DNA of 64,000 bases from Nocardia transvalensis (GTDB lineage Bacteria; Actinomycetota; Actinomycetes; Mycobacteriales; Mycobacteriaceae), in NCBI RefSeq assembly GCF_015477765.1, contig NZ_JADLQQ010000001.1, positions 496,001-560,000 on the forward strand, read 5' to 3'. Below the pieces are notes generated by a model. The model saw nothing but the letters and a program-made list of their open reading frames with translations. It made no database searches and was not told the DNA's origin. The position numbers and the translations under genes are program-made. Position 1 is the first letter of the stretch, and every line of letters starts with the position of its first letter. Shown here piece by piece: positions 43,583 to 53,298 of the stretch.

Positions 43583-44896
43583 ATGAGCACCTGCATGACC
43601 CGGCGCGTTCGCCGCTCCAGATCGTTCGCGGCTGCCGCGCTGGCGGCCGGTGTCCTCGGCGCGACGGCGCTGACCGGCCTCGACGCTGCGCTGTCGCCCC
43701 CGGCGGTTGCGGCACCGACGACCACCACGCCGTTCAGTACCCCGAACACCGATTCCTGCCCCAACAGGTCGACCCCTCCCCCGGCGATCGACACCTCCGA
43801 GGTGCCCGCACCGGGTGACACCGCCCCGCAGCCGCTACCGGTCCCTTCACCGGCGGTCGGTGGCGACAAACTCGGCGCATGCGGGCTGGTGCTCCCGGAC
43901 GGTGCCCCGCCGGTCCCCGACGAACTCTCCGCCACCGCCTGGCTGATCGCCGATATGGACACCGGCCGGGTGCTCGCGGCGAAGGATCCCCACGGCCGCT
44001 ACCGCCCCGCCTCGACCATCAAGGTGCTGCTGGCCATCGTGGCGCTGCGCAACCTCGATCTGAACAAGGTGGTGGTCGGCACCCAGGAGGACGCCAATGC
44101 CGACGGCACCCGCGTCGGCATCGGGCCCGGTGGGCGCTACACCAACAAGCAGCTGATGCAGGCGCTGCTCATGTGCTCCGGCAACGACGCCGCGCACGCC
44201 ATCGCCGCCCAACTCGGCGGCCAGGAAGCCACCGTCGCGAAGATGAACGAGGTGGCAAAGCGCCTGCAGGCCTTGGATACTCGCGCCGCCACGCCCTCCG
44301 GCCTGGATGGGCCGGGCATGAGCACCTCGGCCTATGATCTGGCGGAGCTGTTCCGCGAGGCCATGACCATCCCCACCTTCGCCGAGATCGTCCGCACCCA
44401 ACAGGTGGACTTCCCCGGCTACCCCGCCAATCCCCAAATCCCTGACGACAAGGACCATCCCGGCTTCCCCATCGCCAACGACAACCGGCTGCTCTACGAC
44501 TACGACGGCGATCTCGGCGGTAAGACCGGCTACACCGACGACGCCCGCCAGACCTTCGTCACCGCCGCCGAGCGCAACGGACACCGGCTGGTGGTCACGC
44601 TGTTGCAGGCCGATGTGTTGCCGATCCGGCCGCCCGAGCAGGCCGCGCGACTGCTCGACTACGGGTTCGCCCTGCCCTCCGGCGCAAGCGTGGATTCGCT
44701 GCCCGGCGACACCGGTACGCCGGCGAATCCCAGTGTGACCCTTGCGTCTCCGCCGCCGCGCGATACACCGGCCGCGAGCGCCCCGGACGGACGCCGCCAT
44801 GACAGCCTCACCACGGTCCTCGTCGTCGGGGCGCTGGCCGCGGTGATCGTGCTGGTAATCGCCGCGTGGTCGCTCACCGGACGGACGCGGCGGTAA
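43583..44896 (+). CDS. dacB: D-alanyl-D-alanine carboxypeptidase (penicillin-binding, S11)
   Basis: 437 residues: signal peptide (to AVAAP, about 44), Pro/Thr-rich linker, S11 catalytic domain with ASTIK (S144, K147), SGN in LMCSGNDAAH and KTG in GGKTGYTD, then a Pro-rich linker and a C-terminal transmembrane helix. It trims the terminal D-Ala from peptidoglycan stem peptides outside the membrane and so sets cross-linking. Two cysteines in the linker and at the domain start may pair. Resembles DacB1 (Rv3330). The start at MSTCMT was chosen because it gives a normal signal peptide. Confidence 0.92.
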   Translation: MSTCMTRRVRRSRSFAAAALAAGVLGATALTGLDAALSPPAVAAPTTTTPFSTPNTDSCPNRSTPPPAIDTSEVPAPGDTAPQPLPVPSPAVGGDKLGACGLVLPDGAPPVPDELSATAWLIADMDTGRVLAAKDPHGRYRPASTIKVLLAIVALRNLDLNKVVVGTQEDANADGTRVGIGPGGRYTNKQLMQALLMCSGNDAAHAIAAQLGGQEATVAKMNEVAKRLQALDTRAATPSGLDGPGMSTSAYDLAELFREAMTIPTFAEIVRTQQVDFPGYPANPQIPDDKDHPGFPIANDNRLLYDYDGDLGGKTGYTDDARQTFVTAAERNGHRLVVTLLQADVLPIRPPEQAARLLDYGFALPSGASVDSLPGDTGTPANPSVTLASPPPRDTPAASAPDGRRHDSLTTVLVVGALAAVIVLVIAAWSLTGRTRR

Positions 44897-45004
44897 CCGA
44901 CGCCACTATCTGCCCCCGCCCTGTTTGACTCGCGATTGCCCGGGCATTCGCTGAACGAGCCGGTTGTACGGCTCCCACCAACAGAACCGGAGAGAGGAGC
45001 AACA

Positions 45005-45205
45005 ATGGCTGACCCGAAGAACCCCGGCCAATTCGGTAATCGTGCCGACACTGCGGAGCAGGCCCACAAGGGTGGTCAGGCCAGCACCGGTAGCTTCGGT
45101 GACAAGAACAGCGCCGACCCGTCGAAGGCCGGCAAGAAGGGTGCCGCCGCCCAGCCGACGGAGGCCAAGATCCGCGGTGGCCAGCACAGCCACTCCAACC
45201 GCTGA
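45005..45205 (+). CDS. Small hydrophilic stress-type protein with Gly/Lys repeats
   Basis: 66 residues, no hydrophobic segment, rich in Gly, Lys, Ala, Ser and Gln. Two related halves, QFGNRADTAEQAHKGGQAS and SFGDKNSADPSKAGKKG, recall the KGG motif of stress-induced con-10/GsiB-type proteins. It is probably intrinsically disordered and made under desiccation or general stress, but that is inference from composition. GGAGAGAGGAG precedes the ATG and a strong terminator follows the stop, so it is likely a monocistronic, well-expressed gene. Confidence 0.75.
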   Translation: MADPKNPGQFGNRADTAEQAHKGGQASTGSFGDKNSADPSKAGKKGAAAQPTEAKIRGGQHSHSNR

Positions 45206-45210
45206 TCATG

Positions 45211-45259
45211 ACGAAAGCCCCTTGGGGAGTGTAAACAGACGCTCCCCAAGGGCTTTCGT
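45211..45259. terminator. Strong bidirectional terminator
   Basis: ACGAAAGCCCCTTGGGGAG pairs with CTCCCCAAGGGCTTTCGT, an 18-bp stem with one bulged base and a 12-base loop; the right side is followed by TTTG and the left side, read on the other strand, by CATGATC. It ends the stress-protein transcript and probably also the kinase-like gene coming from the other side. Confidence 0.75.
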
Positions 45260-45271
45260 TTGTCCGCACAG

Positions 45272-46858
45272 TCAGTTCAAGGGCGCGGACTGCCACCAAT
45301 TCATGTTCTCGGCGGTTGTCTGAAAGATCGACAGTAGGAGGATCCGCTCGCGATTCGTGTCGCCGGTGAACCTCGTGACCATGTAGGTGCTGCCGCTCGA
45401 GCCTATCCCCGGCATGGTGTAGGTGGTGTAGGTCCTGCCGTCCTTGGATCGGTCGGTCTTGGTATTGGGTAGCAGGCCGTCGATCACCGCCTGCGCGTCG
45501 GCGCTCGTGTCGTAGAGGAAATAGATGTACTGCCCCCGCGGATTTGCATCGATCGCGCCCGGGCAGTTCGCCTTTGCCACCCAATTGCCGAAATACGGGA
45601 GATTGTCCCACTTCGTGTCCTTGTTGACCGTATCGAAGAAGCACGAGGCATTCAGAAAGCCCGAATTCTTCCCGCCCTGAGCCGGAACCATGCGCGGGAA
45701 CGTGTCGTGGATGACCGTGGCGACGGGCGGCATGACGTTGCTGTCGGTCGTGGTCGGAGAGGTCTTCACGACCGAGGGTATGGCTTCCGGCGAGGTCGGT
45801 CGCTCCGCGGTTGTCACTGCGGAACCATGCGCGGACGGATGGGAACTGCCGTTGCGCATGACCACTACGACAAGGGCGCCGACGGCAACGAGAACGCCTA
45901 CCAGCAGGGCGATTCCGACCGCCAGTCCGGTGCGCCCGCGCTGCTGCGCCACGGGTGCCGGTGCGCTGTACGGGTATTGCGGCGCGGCGTGCGCAGAGGG
46001 CTGCGGCAGGGGCGGCGGTGTGGCATAGCGAGTGGTGGGTGGGTGCATGGCTTCCCATGCGGCCGCGGCGAATTCGGAGCACGAATCGAAGCGCTGCTCC
46101 GGCCGTTTCGCCAGCGCCCGGGCCAGGACGGCGTCGAGGGCGGGCGGTAGATCCGGCCGGATTGCGCCGAGGGTGGGCGGCGTCAACTGCAGGTGCCCGC
46201 GGACAATCTCGGCCGAATCGGTCGATTCGAACGGCGTACGCCTGGTCAGCAACCGAAACAGCGTGCACGCCAAGGCATATTGGTCGGCGCGCGGGCCGAC
46301 GGGAATGCCGGTCAACTGCTCCGGCGACGCGTGGGCGACCGCGGTCGCCCACAGCTGCGGATGCGATGACAGCGCCGCATCGTCCAAGAGCCCGGCAAGG
46401 CCGAAGTCCGTCACCAGGACTCGCTCATCCGCACGAGCCAGCAGGATATTGCCCGGTTTGACACCCCGATGCAGAACGCCGACCGCATGCGCGTAATCGA
46501 GTGCCTCGGCAGCCTTCCTGACGATCTGCAGGGCCCGGACGGGCGGCAACGCGACCGCGTCCACCTCCCCCGCATCGATCCCGTCGACGTACTGCATCGA
46601 AATCCAGGGCCGCCCGTCATCGATCCCCCGGTCGTAGACGGTGACGATGCCCGGATGATCGAGCTGCGACACCAGATCCGCCGCACGCTCGAAGCGCTCC
46701 CGCATCTCCGCCCGGCCGAACAACTCCCGATTCAACACCTTCAACGCCACCACCCGAGGCAGCCGCGGATGCCGAGCCAGATACACCGACCCCATCCCCG
46801 CCCGATCCAACACCCGTTCGATCACATACCCGGCGCACACATCCCCGACATCCAGCAC
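45272..46858 (-). CDS. Receptor-type Ser/Thr kinase homologue, probable pseudokinase
   Basis: About 528 residues from a GTG after GGGGGG: kinase-like domain 1-260, Pro-rich linker, one transmembrane helix (311-334) and an extracellular domain of about 195 residues. Family features are kept (ALKVLN Lys40, TDFG 151-153, SPEQL), but the catalytic HRD is HRG (G132 where Asp is required), the helix-C Glu position is Ala (A59) and the Gly loop reads LDRAGMGS, lacking two of its glycines. It is therefore probably catalytically dead or very weak. The extracellular part resembles PknH-type sensor domains in length and position; its ligand is unknown. Confidence 0.8.
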   Translation of the reverse strand: MLDVGDVCAGYVIERVLDRAGMGSVYLARHPRLPRVVALKVLNRELFGRAEMRERFERAADLVSQLDHPGIVTVYDRGIDDGRPWISMQYVDGIDAGEVDAVALPPVRALQIVRKAAEALDYAHAVGVLHRGVKPGNILLARADERVLVTDFGLAGLLDDAALSSHPQLWATAVAHASPEQLTGIPVGPRADQYALACTLFRLLTRRTPFESTDSAEIVRGHLQLTPPTLGAIRPDLPPALDAVLARALAKRPEQRFDSCSEFAAAAWEAMHPPTTRYATPPPLPQPSAHAAPQYPYSAPAPVAQQRGRTGLAVGIALLVGVLVAVGALVVVVMRNGSSHPSAHGSAVTTAERPTSPEAIPSVVKTSPTTTDSNVMPPVATVIHDTFPRMVPAQGGKNSGFLNASCFFDTVNKDTKWDNLPYFGNWVAKANCPGAIDANPRGQYIYFLYDTSADAQAVIDGLLPNTKTDRSKDGRTYTTYTMPGIGSSGSTYMVTRFTGDTNRERILLLSIFQTTAENMNWWQSAPLN

Positions 46859-47049
46859 CGGACACCCCCCAGACAACTCGAACGGACCCGCCGAATCATA
46901 CCGGCTAGTCCGGCCACCACTTCGTGGGACCGTCGGCGTTTGTAACGGGTGATTGCGGGGGCGCGAGGTAAAGATAGAGGCGCGCGACTTCGGCTGGGTC
47001 GGGAAACGGAACCAGTTATGCCGGTTGGCATGGAAAAGGTAGGTGTGCC

Positions 47050-47607
47050 GTGAGCGCTTTTACTGTTGGGCGCGTTTTTGCCTCCGCCGTACTCGCAGGG
47101 GTCGGAGTGCTGGCCGCTTCGTCGGTCGCCGGATCGGTACCTGCGACCGTGAACAAGACCGAAGCAAATCTCCCCTCGGTCGATCTGACGTGTGAGGTCT
47201 TCGGTCAGGTCGATTTCGCCGTCAGCGGCGGGGGACTCAGCGGGATCTACACCTCCCACCATCGCAACTGCACGTCGCTGGATCCGCGCTACCAGAAGTA
47301 CAGTGCCTTTCTGGCCACGGCGGCCCCGAACCAGGTGGCGGGATGCCCGCCCACCGCCTTTTCCGGATCGGCCGACCTGGTCTGGGTCAACCGCGACACC
47401 CTGACTCTCGAGCAGGGAACGGCCGCGTTCGAAGTCAGCCTGGCGACAGCGACCTTCAGCCTGACCGTCACCAGCGGCCCGCTCACAGGTGACCGGATCA
47501 TCTCCGCGGTCGTACCGGTGCCGGGCGGCGTGGTGACTTGCCCCAACGGCGTACCGATCCCCGAACGCCTTCTCATCAACGGCCAGGGGACCTTCGTCCG
47601 CCTCTGA
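47050..47607 (+). CDS. Secreted beta-rich protein of unknown function
   Basis: 185 residues. A GTG after AGGTAGG opens a signal peptide (VFASAVLAGVGVLAASSVAG). The mature part, about 150 residues, has four cysteines (in LTCEVFG, HRNCTSLD, AGCPPTAF and VTCPNGVP) that could form two disulfides and is otherwise mostly beta strand (TFSLTVTSGPLTGDRIISAV). Its 5' end is 191 bp from the divergent pseudokinase receptor, so regulation or interaction between the two is conceivable. I do not recognise the family. Confidence 0.78.
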   Translation: MSAFTVGRVFASAVLAGVGVLAASSVAGSVPATVNKTEANLPSVDLTCEVFGQVDFAVSGGGLSGIYTSHHRNCTSLDPRYQKYSAFLATAAPNQVAGCPPTAFSGSADLVWVNRDTLTLEQGTAAFEVSLATATFSLTVTSGPLTGDRIISAVVPVPGGVVTCPNGVPIPERLLINGQGTFVRL

Positions 47608-47622
47608 CGATCGGATATGTAC

Positions 47623-48636
47623 CTACCGTCGCCGCCGTAGTCCCGTCAGCAGGGCCGCCACCGCCGCTCCCGCACCGAACAGCACCGCCCCGGCACCGGC
47701 CGACAACCCCGCGCTCATGCGAGGCTCGATGACCGCCGGTGCGGGCGGTGGTATTTCGGACTCCACCTCGTTCTCTCGGGCAGTCGCGGCCCAGGCCGTG
47801 GCGAACAAAATTATGCGGGCGGTGATATAGGCGAACACCATGAGACCGATGATCGGGCCGAAGGTGACACCGGCTGGGCTGGTGGTCACCTTCTTCAGAT
47901 AGAAGCTGGCGATCTGCTTCCAGATCTCGAAGGCGATCGCGGCGATCAGGGCCGCCTTCACCGCGCTTACGAGTGTCACCGGCTGGCGTGGCAGGCGGGC
48001 GATGATCCACACGAACACCGCCCACGTGGCCATCACCGCCAGCAGCAGCGACACCACGGTGAGCAGCACGCCCACCCCGGGCGCGTGGTCGAGGTGCGCC
48101 AGCTTCAGCAGATCCAGGCCCAGACCGCTGCCCGCCAGCGCCGACAGGCCCAGCGACACGACCATCGCCGCGCCCAACCCGAGCAGCGCGAGAAGATCCG
48201 AGATCTTGCTGCCGACCCAGTTGCCCTCCGGCGCTTGCTGTTCCCACTGCTCGGTCAGCGCGGCCCGGAGATTGGCCATCCAGCCGAGCCCACCGTAGGC
48301 GGCGCCGAGCAGACCGATCACCCCGACGCTGGTGCGGGAATCGATGGCCTGGTCGATGAGTTTGGTCAGCTGGCCGCCCCACGAGCCGGGAATGTTCTGC
48401 ACGATCTTGTCCTGCAGTTCGTGCAGCAGATCCGGGTTGCGCGACAGCACGAACCCGGCCACCGAGAATCCGACCATCAGGAGCGGAAACATCGACAGGA
48501 CAGTGAAATACGTGATCCCGGCCGCGTAGTAGTCACCGCGCTGGCGCTGGTAGCGGCCCCCGGCCCGGATCGCATGATCCAGCCACGGCCGCGCCTGCAC
48601 TTCGCGTTCGATCCGGCCCCTGACCTTGTCGAACAC
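47623..48636 (-). CDS. YihY/BrkB-family membrane protein
   Basis: 337 residues from a GTG with GGGAGG upstream. Six transmembrane helices; RQRGDYYAAGITYFTVLSMFPL is the family signature. The last helix is followed by a short Arg-rich tail. Once called ribonuclease BN, the family is now thought of as transport or envelope related; function unknown. Its place next to trpS is the same as in M. tuberculosis (Rv3335c-Rv3336c). Confidence 0.9.
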   Translation of the reverse strand: MFDKVRGRIEREVQARPWLDHAIRAGGRYQRQRGDYYAAGITYFTVLSMFPLLMVGFSVAGFVLSRNPDLLHELQDKIVQNIPGSWGGQLTKLIDQAIDSRTSVGVIGLLGAAYGGLGWMANLRAALTEQWEQQAPEGNWVGSKISDLLALLGLGAAMVVSLGLSALAGSGLGLDLLKLAHLDHAPGVGVLLTVVSLLLAVMATWAVFVWIIARLPRQPVTLVSAVKAALIAAIAFEIWKQIASFYLKKVTTSPAGVTFGPIIGLMVFAYITARIILFATAWAATARENEVESEIPPPAPAVIEPRMSAGLSAGAGAVLFGAGAAVAALLTGLRRRR

Positions 48637-48783
48637 CCGACCTCCCGGAACCAATCGGTCCTGCCTGCGGTCTGCCCTTTTTACTGTCGCACCTTCGCGC
48701 CGCAGGAAGCGTCAGATTCGCCCAGCGCGTCGGTCACATCGGCAGTACCCCACCGCGGCCGTCGGGAATCACCACCCGCCGGG

Positions 48784-49842
<1,059 letters not shown>

Positions 49843-50766
49843 TCACCCCGCCTGGCGCTGGACGTAGTTGCGGGGATCGACGCCCGGCATGCTCGGGAGG
49901 CCCGAGTTGACCAGGCGTTTTTCGCTGGCGGTGAGCATGCGGTAAACCGGTGTGCTGGGCCCGGCGAGGGTGCGCCGGAGCACGCGAGGCGCCAGGGGCG
50001 GGGCGAGGTGGGCCGTGCGGACGGCCTGGGCCATCGTGCGGAAGGACACTTCTTCGCGCACACCCCAGCGAATGCCGTACATCTCGCGGATGCGGGGTGG
50101 GAGGCTGCCCTGGACCAGCAGGTGGACACCGGTGACGACCTGGTGCAACGGCACGCCCAGCGGATACGGGACCTGCTTCCCGGCCAGATATCCACCGACC
50201 AGCCGGGCCTCCTCGGTGAGGAACACCTCGTCGGAAGCCAGGTAGTCGTCGAAGAAGCGGCGGAACTCGGGATAGCTGTCCGGCGCGGCGGTGCGCGGCA
50301 TACCGAACAGCTCGGCCCACCGGACATAGTCCTGGTACAGACCCTCACGCTCGGTCGCCGTCAGCCTGCGAACCAGCAGATCGTGCATGACCTCGGCGGA
50401 GTCGAAAGTGAAGGCCATGGTCATGAACATCAGGTGCGGATCCAGCGCCGAGTAGTGCGAACCGGCCGGGTAGGGCCCGGCGTCCTCGGGAATGCCGCCG
50501 TCGACGCGCCCATGCTTGTTCCGAGTGAAGGCCAGCGCCCGGTCCGCCTCCTCCTTACTTCCCAGGAAAACCGCCTCGAACAGGCGGCCGGTGAGCGCGA
50601 GCCGGGTGTAGGGCGTCCGCCGGTGCTCGGTGTTCTCCGCGGTGCCGACGTAGAGCAGCGGGTGTACCGCGCCGACCACCAGCGCGCGCTGCCCATAGGT
50701 GAGACCCACCGCGCGTTTGCGCATGACCCGCCGAATCATCGAGTCGTCGGAGAAGTAACCGGGCAT
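49843..50766 (-). CDS. MpaB-like (DUF2236) oxygenase
   Basis: 307 residues from an ATG five bases after AGGAGG. The DUF2236 layout is clear: a histidine in HYSALDPHLMFMTMAFTFDS and a later motif TEEARLVGGYLAG, with the haem-ligand His region near PLGVPLHQVVTGV. Characterised relatives include the rubber oxygenase Lcp and the fungal MpaB; actinobacterial paralogues are many and mostly uncharacterised. The gene is divergent from a TetR gene with two operator-like dyads between them, so it is probably inducible by its substrate or a related compound. Confidence 0.85.
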   Translation of the reverse strand: MPGYFSDDSMIRRVMRKRAVGLTYGQRALVVGAVHPLLYVGTAENTEHRRTPYTRLALTGRLFEAVFLGSKEEADRALAFTRNKHGRVDGGIPEDAGPYPAGSHYSALDPHLMFMTMAFTFDSAEVMHDLLVRRLTATEREGLYQDYVRWAELFGMPRTAAPDSYPEFRRFFDDYLASDEVFLTEEARLVGGYLAGKQVPYPLGVPLHQVVTGVHLLVQGSLPPRIREMYGIRWGVREEVSFRTMAQAVRTAHLAPPLAPRVLRRTLAGPSTPVYRMLTASEKRLVNSGLPSMPGVDPRNYVQRQAG

Positions 50767-50787
50767 CGTTGCCTCCTGTGCCGAGAA

Positions 50788-50809
50788 TCTGGCAATAGCC
50801 TCCACCAGA
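50788..50809. promoter_or_regulatory. TetR operator-like dyad 1
   Basis: TCTGGCA-N8-CACCAGA, an imperfect copy of the dyad 30 bp to its right. Centre lies 32 bp from the oxygenase start. Same arm sequence and same 22-bp length as the second site. Confidence 0.6.
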
Positions 50810-50817
50810 ATCTCAAA

Positions 50818-50839
50818 TCTGGCAAGGGTCTCTGCCAGA
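50818..50839. promoter_or_regulatory. TetR operator-like dyad 2
   Basis: TCTGGCA-N8-TGCCAGA, perfect 7-bp arms. It lies 26 bp before the TetR start and 30 bp from the first dyad (about three helical turns). Two matched 22-bp dyads between divergent oxygenase and TetR genes indicate autoregulation and repression of the oxygenase. Confidence 0.7.
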
Positions 50840-50864
50840 ATTGGGGCCGTGCCACAATCGAACC

Positions 50865-51500
50865 GTGACGGTGCAGCGGAACTACGGCGGAGTTTCCGCG
50901 CAGGAGCGCCGCGCCCAACGCAGGATCGCTCTCCTCGACGCGGCACTGGAGCTCGTCGGCAGCCAGGGCCTGGAGAAACTGACCGTCGGCGGATTGTGCG
51001 CCCAGGCCGGACTGAACGAGCGCTACTACTACGAACAGTTCGACAGTCGCGAGGCGGTGCTGTCCGCCCTGCTGGACAGGCTTGCCGAGGAACTGGCCGA
51101 CGCCATCACCGCCGCGCTGCGAACCGCCCCGGCCGATACCCGCGGCATGGCCCGGGCGGCGGTGGCGGCGGGCATCCACGTCCTCACCGACGACCCCCGC
51201 AAGACCCGCGTGGCCCTGATCATCAGCGCGGCCACCCCGGAACTCCGCTCACGCACTCTGGACACCATCCGCTCGTTCGCGAATCTCGTCGCCGCTCAGG
51301 GCACCGACTTCTACGGCATCGCAAGCGGGCAACTCGACCCGGCGATCGGATTCCGCGCCACCTATCTCGTCGGCGGCCTGGTCCAGGTCCTGACCAGCTG
51401 GCTGCAGGGCGACCTCCCCATGACCCGTGACGACCTGATCGACCACACCACCGACGTCTTCGTCCTCCTCGGCGAAGACCTCGCCCACCACCTCCGCTGA
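50865..51500 (+). CDS. TetR-family regulator, divergent from the oxygenase
   Basis: 211 residues from a GTG. The DNA-binding domain reads GSQGLEKLTVGGLCAQAGLNERYYYEQFDSREAV, a normal TetR helix-turn-helix, and the C-terminal part is a helical ligand domain. Two inverted repeats upstream are likely its binding sites, covering both its own promoter and that of the DUF2236 oxygenase. The effector is unknown. Confidence 0.9.
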   Translation: MTVQRNYGGVSAQERRAQRRIALLDAALELVGSQGLEKLTVGGLCAQAGLNERYYYEQFDSREAVLSALLDRLAEELADAITAALRTAPADTRGMARAAVAAGIHVLTDDPRKTRVALIISAATPELRSRTLDTIRSFANLVAAQGTDFYGIASGQLDPAIGFRATYLVGGLVQVLTSWLQGDLPMTRDDLIDHTTDVFVLLGEDLAHHLR

Positions 51501-51504
51501 CGAG

Positions 51505-51984
51505 TCAAAGGGTGAGGGACACCGCGTCGACGGACCGGGGGGCGCCCTGCAGGATCACGCGGTAGACGACATCGCGTTTGGCCCAGTAGGCGGCCGTATC
51601 GCGCATGGCCGTGGTGAACCAGGGCAGTTGGGTCGGCTGGTCGGCGAGCAGGTGCGAGGCCTCTCTGACGACCACGAGGTAGCCCGGTGCGCGGCCGACG
51701 AAATCGTCGAGGTCGCGCAGGCATTCGTCGAAGGCGTCCTTGTTCTCGCCGAAGTAGTAGGGGAATTGGAATGCGGGGGCGAATTCGTCGAAAACGCCTG
51801 TCGCCGTGCGCATCTTGGGGCCTCGTAGCTCGCGGCAGACATATCCCTCGGGCGCCTCGTAGCGCACGGAGCTGAACTTCGCCGCGTCCACTGCCAGCGT
51901 GCCGAACACCGGATCGCCGCCCGACTCGGTCCGTGCCGTGGGAGCGCCGGTCAGGAACTGTGCCAGGGTCATCGAAGTAGCCAT
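51505..51984 (-). CDS. Barstar-family ribonuclease inhibitor
   Basis: 159 residues. The barstar core is in FPYYFGENKDAFDECLRDLDDF (the Tyr/Asp region that plugs the barnase active site) followed by a strand-helix-strand ending. It is longer than classical barstar (about 90) by an N-terminal extension of about 65 residues. Its ATG overlaps the stop of the RNase gene by one base (TGATG), so the inhibitor is made together with the enzyme. It would protect the cell from the RNase encoded just upstream. Confidence 0.9.
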   Translation of the reverse strand: MATSMTLAQFLTGAPTARTESGGDPVFGTLAVDAAKFSSVRYEAPEGYVCRELRGPKMRTATGVFDEFAPAFQFPYYFGENKDAFDECLRDLDDFVGRAPGYLVVVREASHLLADQPTQLPWFTTAMRDTAAYWAKRDVVYRVILQGAPRSVDAVSLTL

Positions 51985-52451
51985 CAGCGCATCCTCGTAA
52001 AGGTCTTGTAGTGGTCGCCGGTGTAATAGGCCGAACCGTCGCTGCCGGTCACAATACGTTCGGCATCGCGGGACCGGCCGGGCTTCTTCGGATTGACGTC
52101 CCACTCCCGGTAGGTGATCTGCTTGCCCGAGGAGTCGGTCCTCGGCAGCGACCCACCGCGATTCATCCACTGGTCGCCGCCTTTGGTTCCGGGTGCGTCG
52201 GCCGAATCGGGCCAGCGACCGGCGTCGATCTCCCGCAGCGTTCGATAGGCGTGGTCGGGCACGCCGGGTGCCCGGCCGGGCTCCGATGCCACCACCGACG
52301 TGGTCGTCGTGACGCTCGCCTTCGACCCGGTCACCGAATTCGACGACGATTGCGTCGAATGGCCGCGCGAGGCCAGCAGCGCGACGACCACCACGATCAC
52401 CAGCCCGCCCAGCGCGAGCAGGCCCCGAATCCGCTTGCCGGACAGGTTCAT
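51984..52451 (-). CDS. Barnase-like guanyl-specific ribonuclease, membrane-anchored or secreted
   Basis: 155 residues. An N-terminal hydrophobic segment (GLLALGGLVIVVVVALLASRG, about 10-30) with basic start serves as signal or anchor. The C-terminal N1/T1/barnase domain keeps the catalytic set Glu in YREWDV (E116), Arg in AERIVTG (R132) and His in TGDHYKTF (H147). It cleaves single-stranded RNA at G. The start overlaps the xth stop by four bases (ATGA) and the stop overlaps barstar by one. Confidence 0.9.
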   Translation of the reverse strand: MNLSGKRIRGLLALGGLVIVVVVALLASRGHSTQSSSNSVTGSKASVTTTTSVVASEPGRAPGVPDHAYRTLREIDAGRWPDSADAPGTKGGDQWMNRGGSLPRTDSSGKQITYREWDVNPKKPGRSRDAERIVTGSDGSAYYTGDHYKTFTRMR

Positions 52452-53236
52452 CGGTACTGCACCGTCACCGGCGCGTGATCGGACCAGCGCAGCGCGTATT
52501 CGGCGGCGCGCTCCACCACCGCCTGCTTGGCCCGCCCGGCCACCTCACCGCGCGCCAGGTGGTAGTCGATGCGCCACCCGGCATCGTTGTCGAAGGCGCG
52601 ACCGCGATAGGACCACCAGCTGTACGGGCCTGGCACACCGGGATGCAGGGTCCGCACCACATCGACGTACCCGGCGGCGAGCATCTCATCGATCCAGGCC
52701 CGCTCGCCCGGCAGGAAACCGGCGTTCTTCAGATTGCCCTTCCAATTCTTGATGTCCAGTTCGGTGTGGGCCACATTCCAGTCGCCGCAGATCACGAAGT
52801 CACGGGTCTGTGCCTTCATATGGGCGCCCAATTCACCGAGGAACCGGTACTTCTCGTCCTGTAGCGGCGTATCGGCCTCACCGGTGTGCACATAGACGCT
52901 GGCCACGATCGCGTCATCGAAGTCGGCCTCGATATAGCGGCCCAGACCGTCGAATTCCGCGCTGCCGAAGCCGATCCGCACCGATCGCGGCTCCCGCCGA
53001 GACAGGATCCCGACCCCCGCGCGGCCCTTCGATCCCGGCTCCGCATGCGAGAGATACCACCCGGCGTCCAGCGCGGGCGCGAGGGCGGCACGAGTCTGCT
53101 CATCGGTTGCCCGCGTCTCCTGCAGGCAGATGATGTCGGCCTCCGTGGCGGCCAGCCACTCGAGCATCCCCCTACCCGTCTTGCCGGTCGCGGCACGCAC
53201 GCCGTTCACATTGATCGAAGAAATGATGTAGGGCAC
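52448..53236 (-). CDS. xth: Exodeoxyribonuclease III-type AP endonuclease
   Basis: 262 residues of the EEP family. SSINVNGVRA with the metal Asn, CLQETRA with the metal Glu (about E40), CGDWNVAH and WSDHAPVTV with the catalytic Asp/His are present. It incises DNA at abasic sites and removes 3' blocking groups in base-excision repair. GTG start. It is the first gene of an operon with a secreted RNase and its inhibitor, an odd mix of repair and toxin functions. Confidence 0.93.
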   Translation of the reverse strand: MPYIISSINVNGVRAATGKTGRGMLEWLAATEADIICLQETRATDEQTRAALAPALDAGWYLSHAEPGSKGRAGVGILSRREPRSVRIGFGSAEFDGLGRYIEADFDDAIVASVYVHTGEADTPLQDEKYRFLGELGAHMKAQTRDFVICGDWNVAHTELDIKNWKGNLKNAGFLPGERAWIDEMLAAGYVDVVRTLHPGVPGPYSWWSYRGRAFDNDAGWRIDYHLARGEVAGRAKQAVVERAAEYALRWSDHAPVTVQYR

Positions 53237-53298
53237 CTATCGACCGTACAATGCTGCTCACACACTCTCCCGCGGACATCGAGGTCCAGGAAGGGGTG

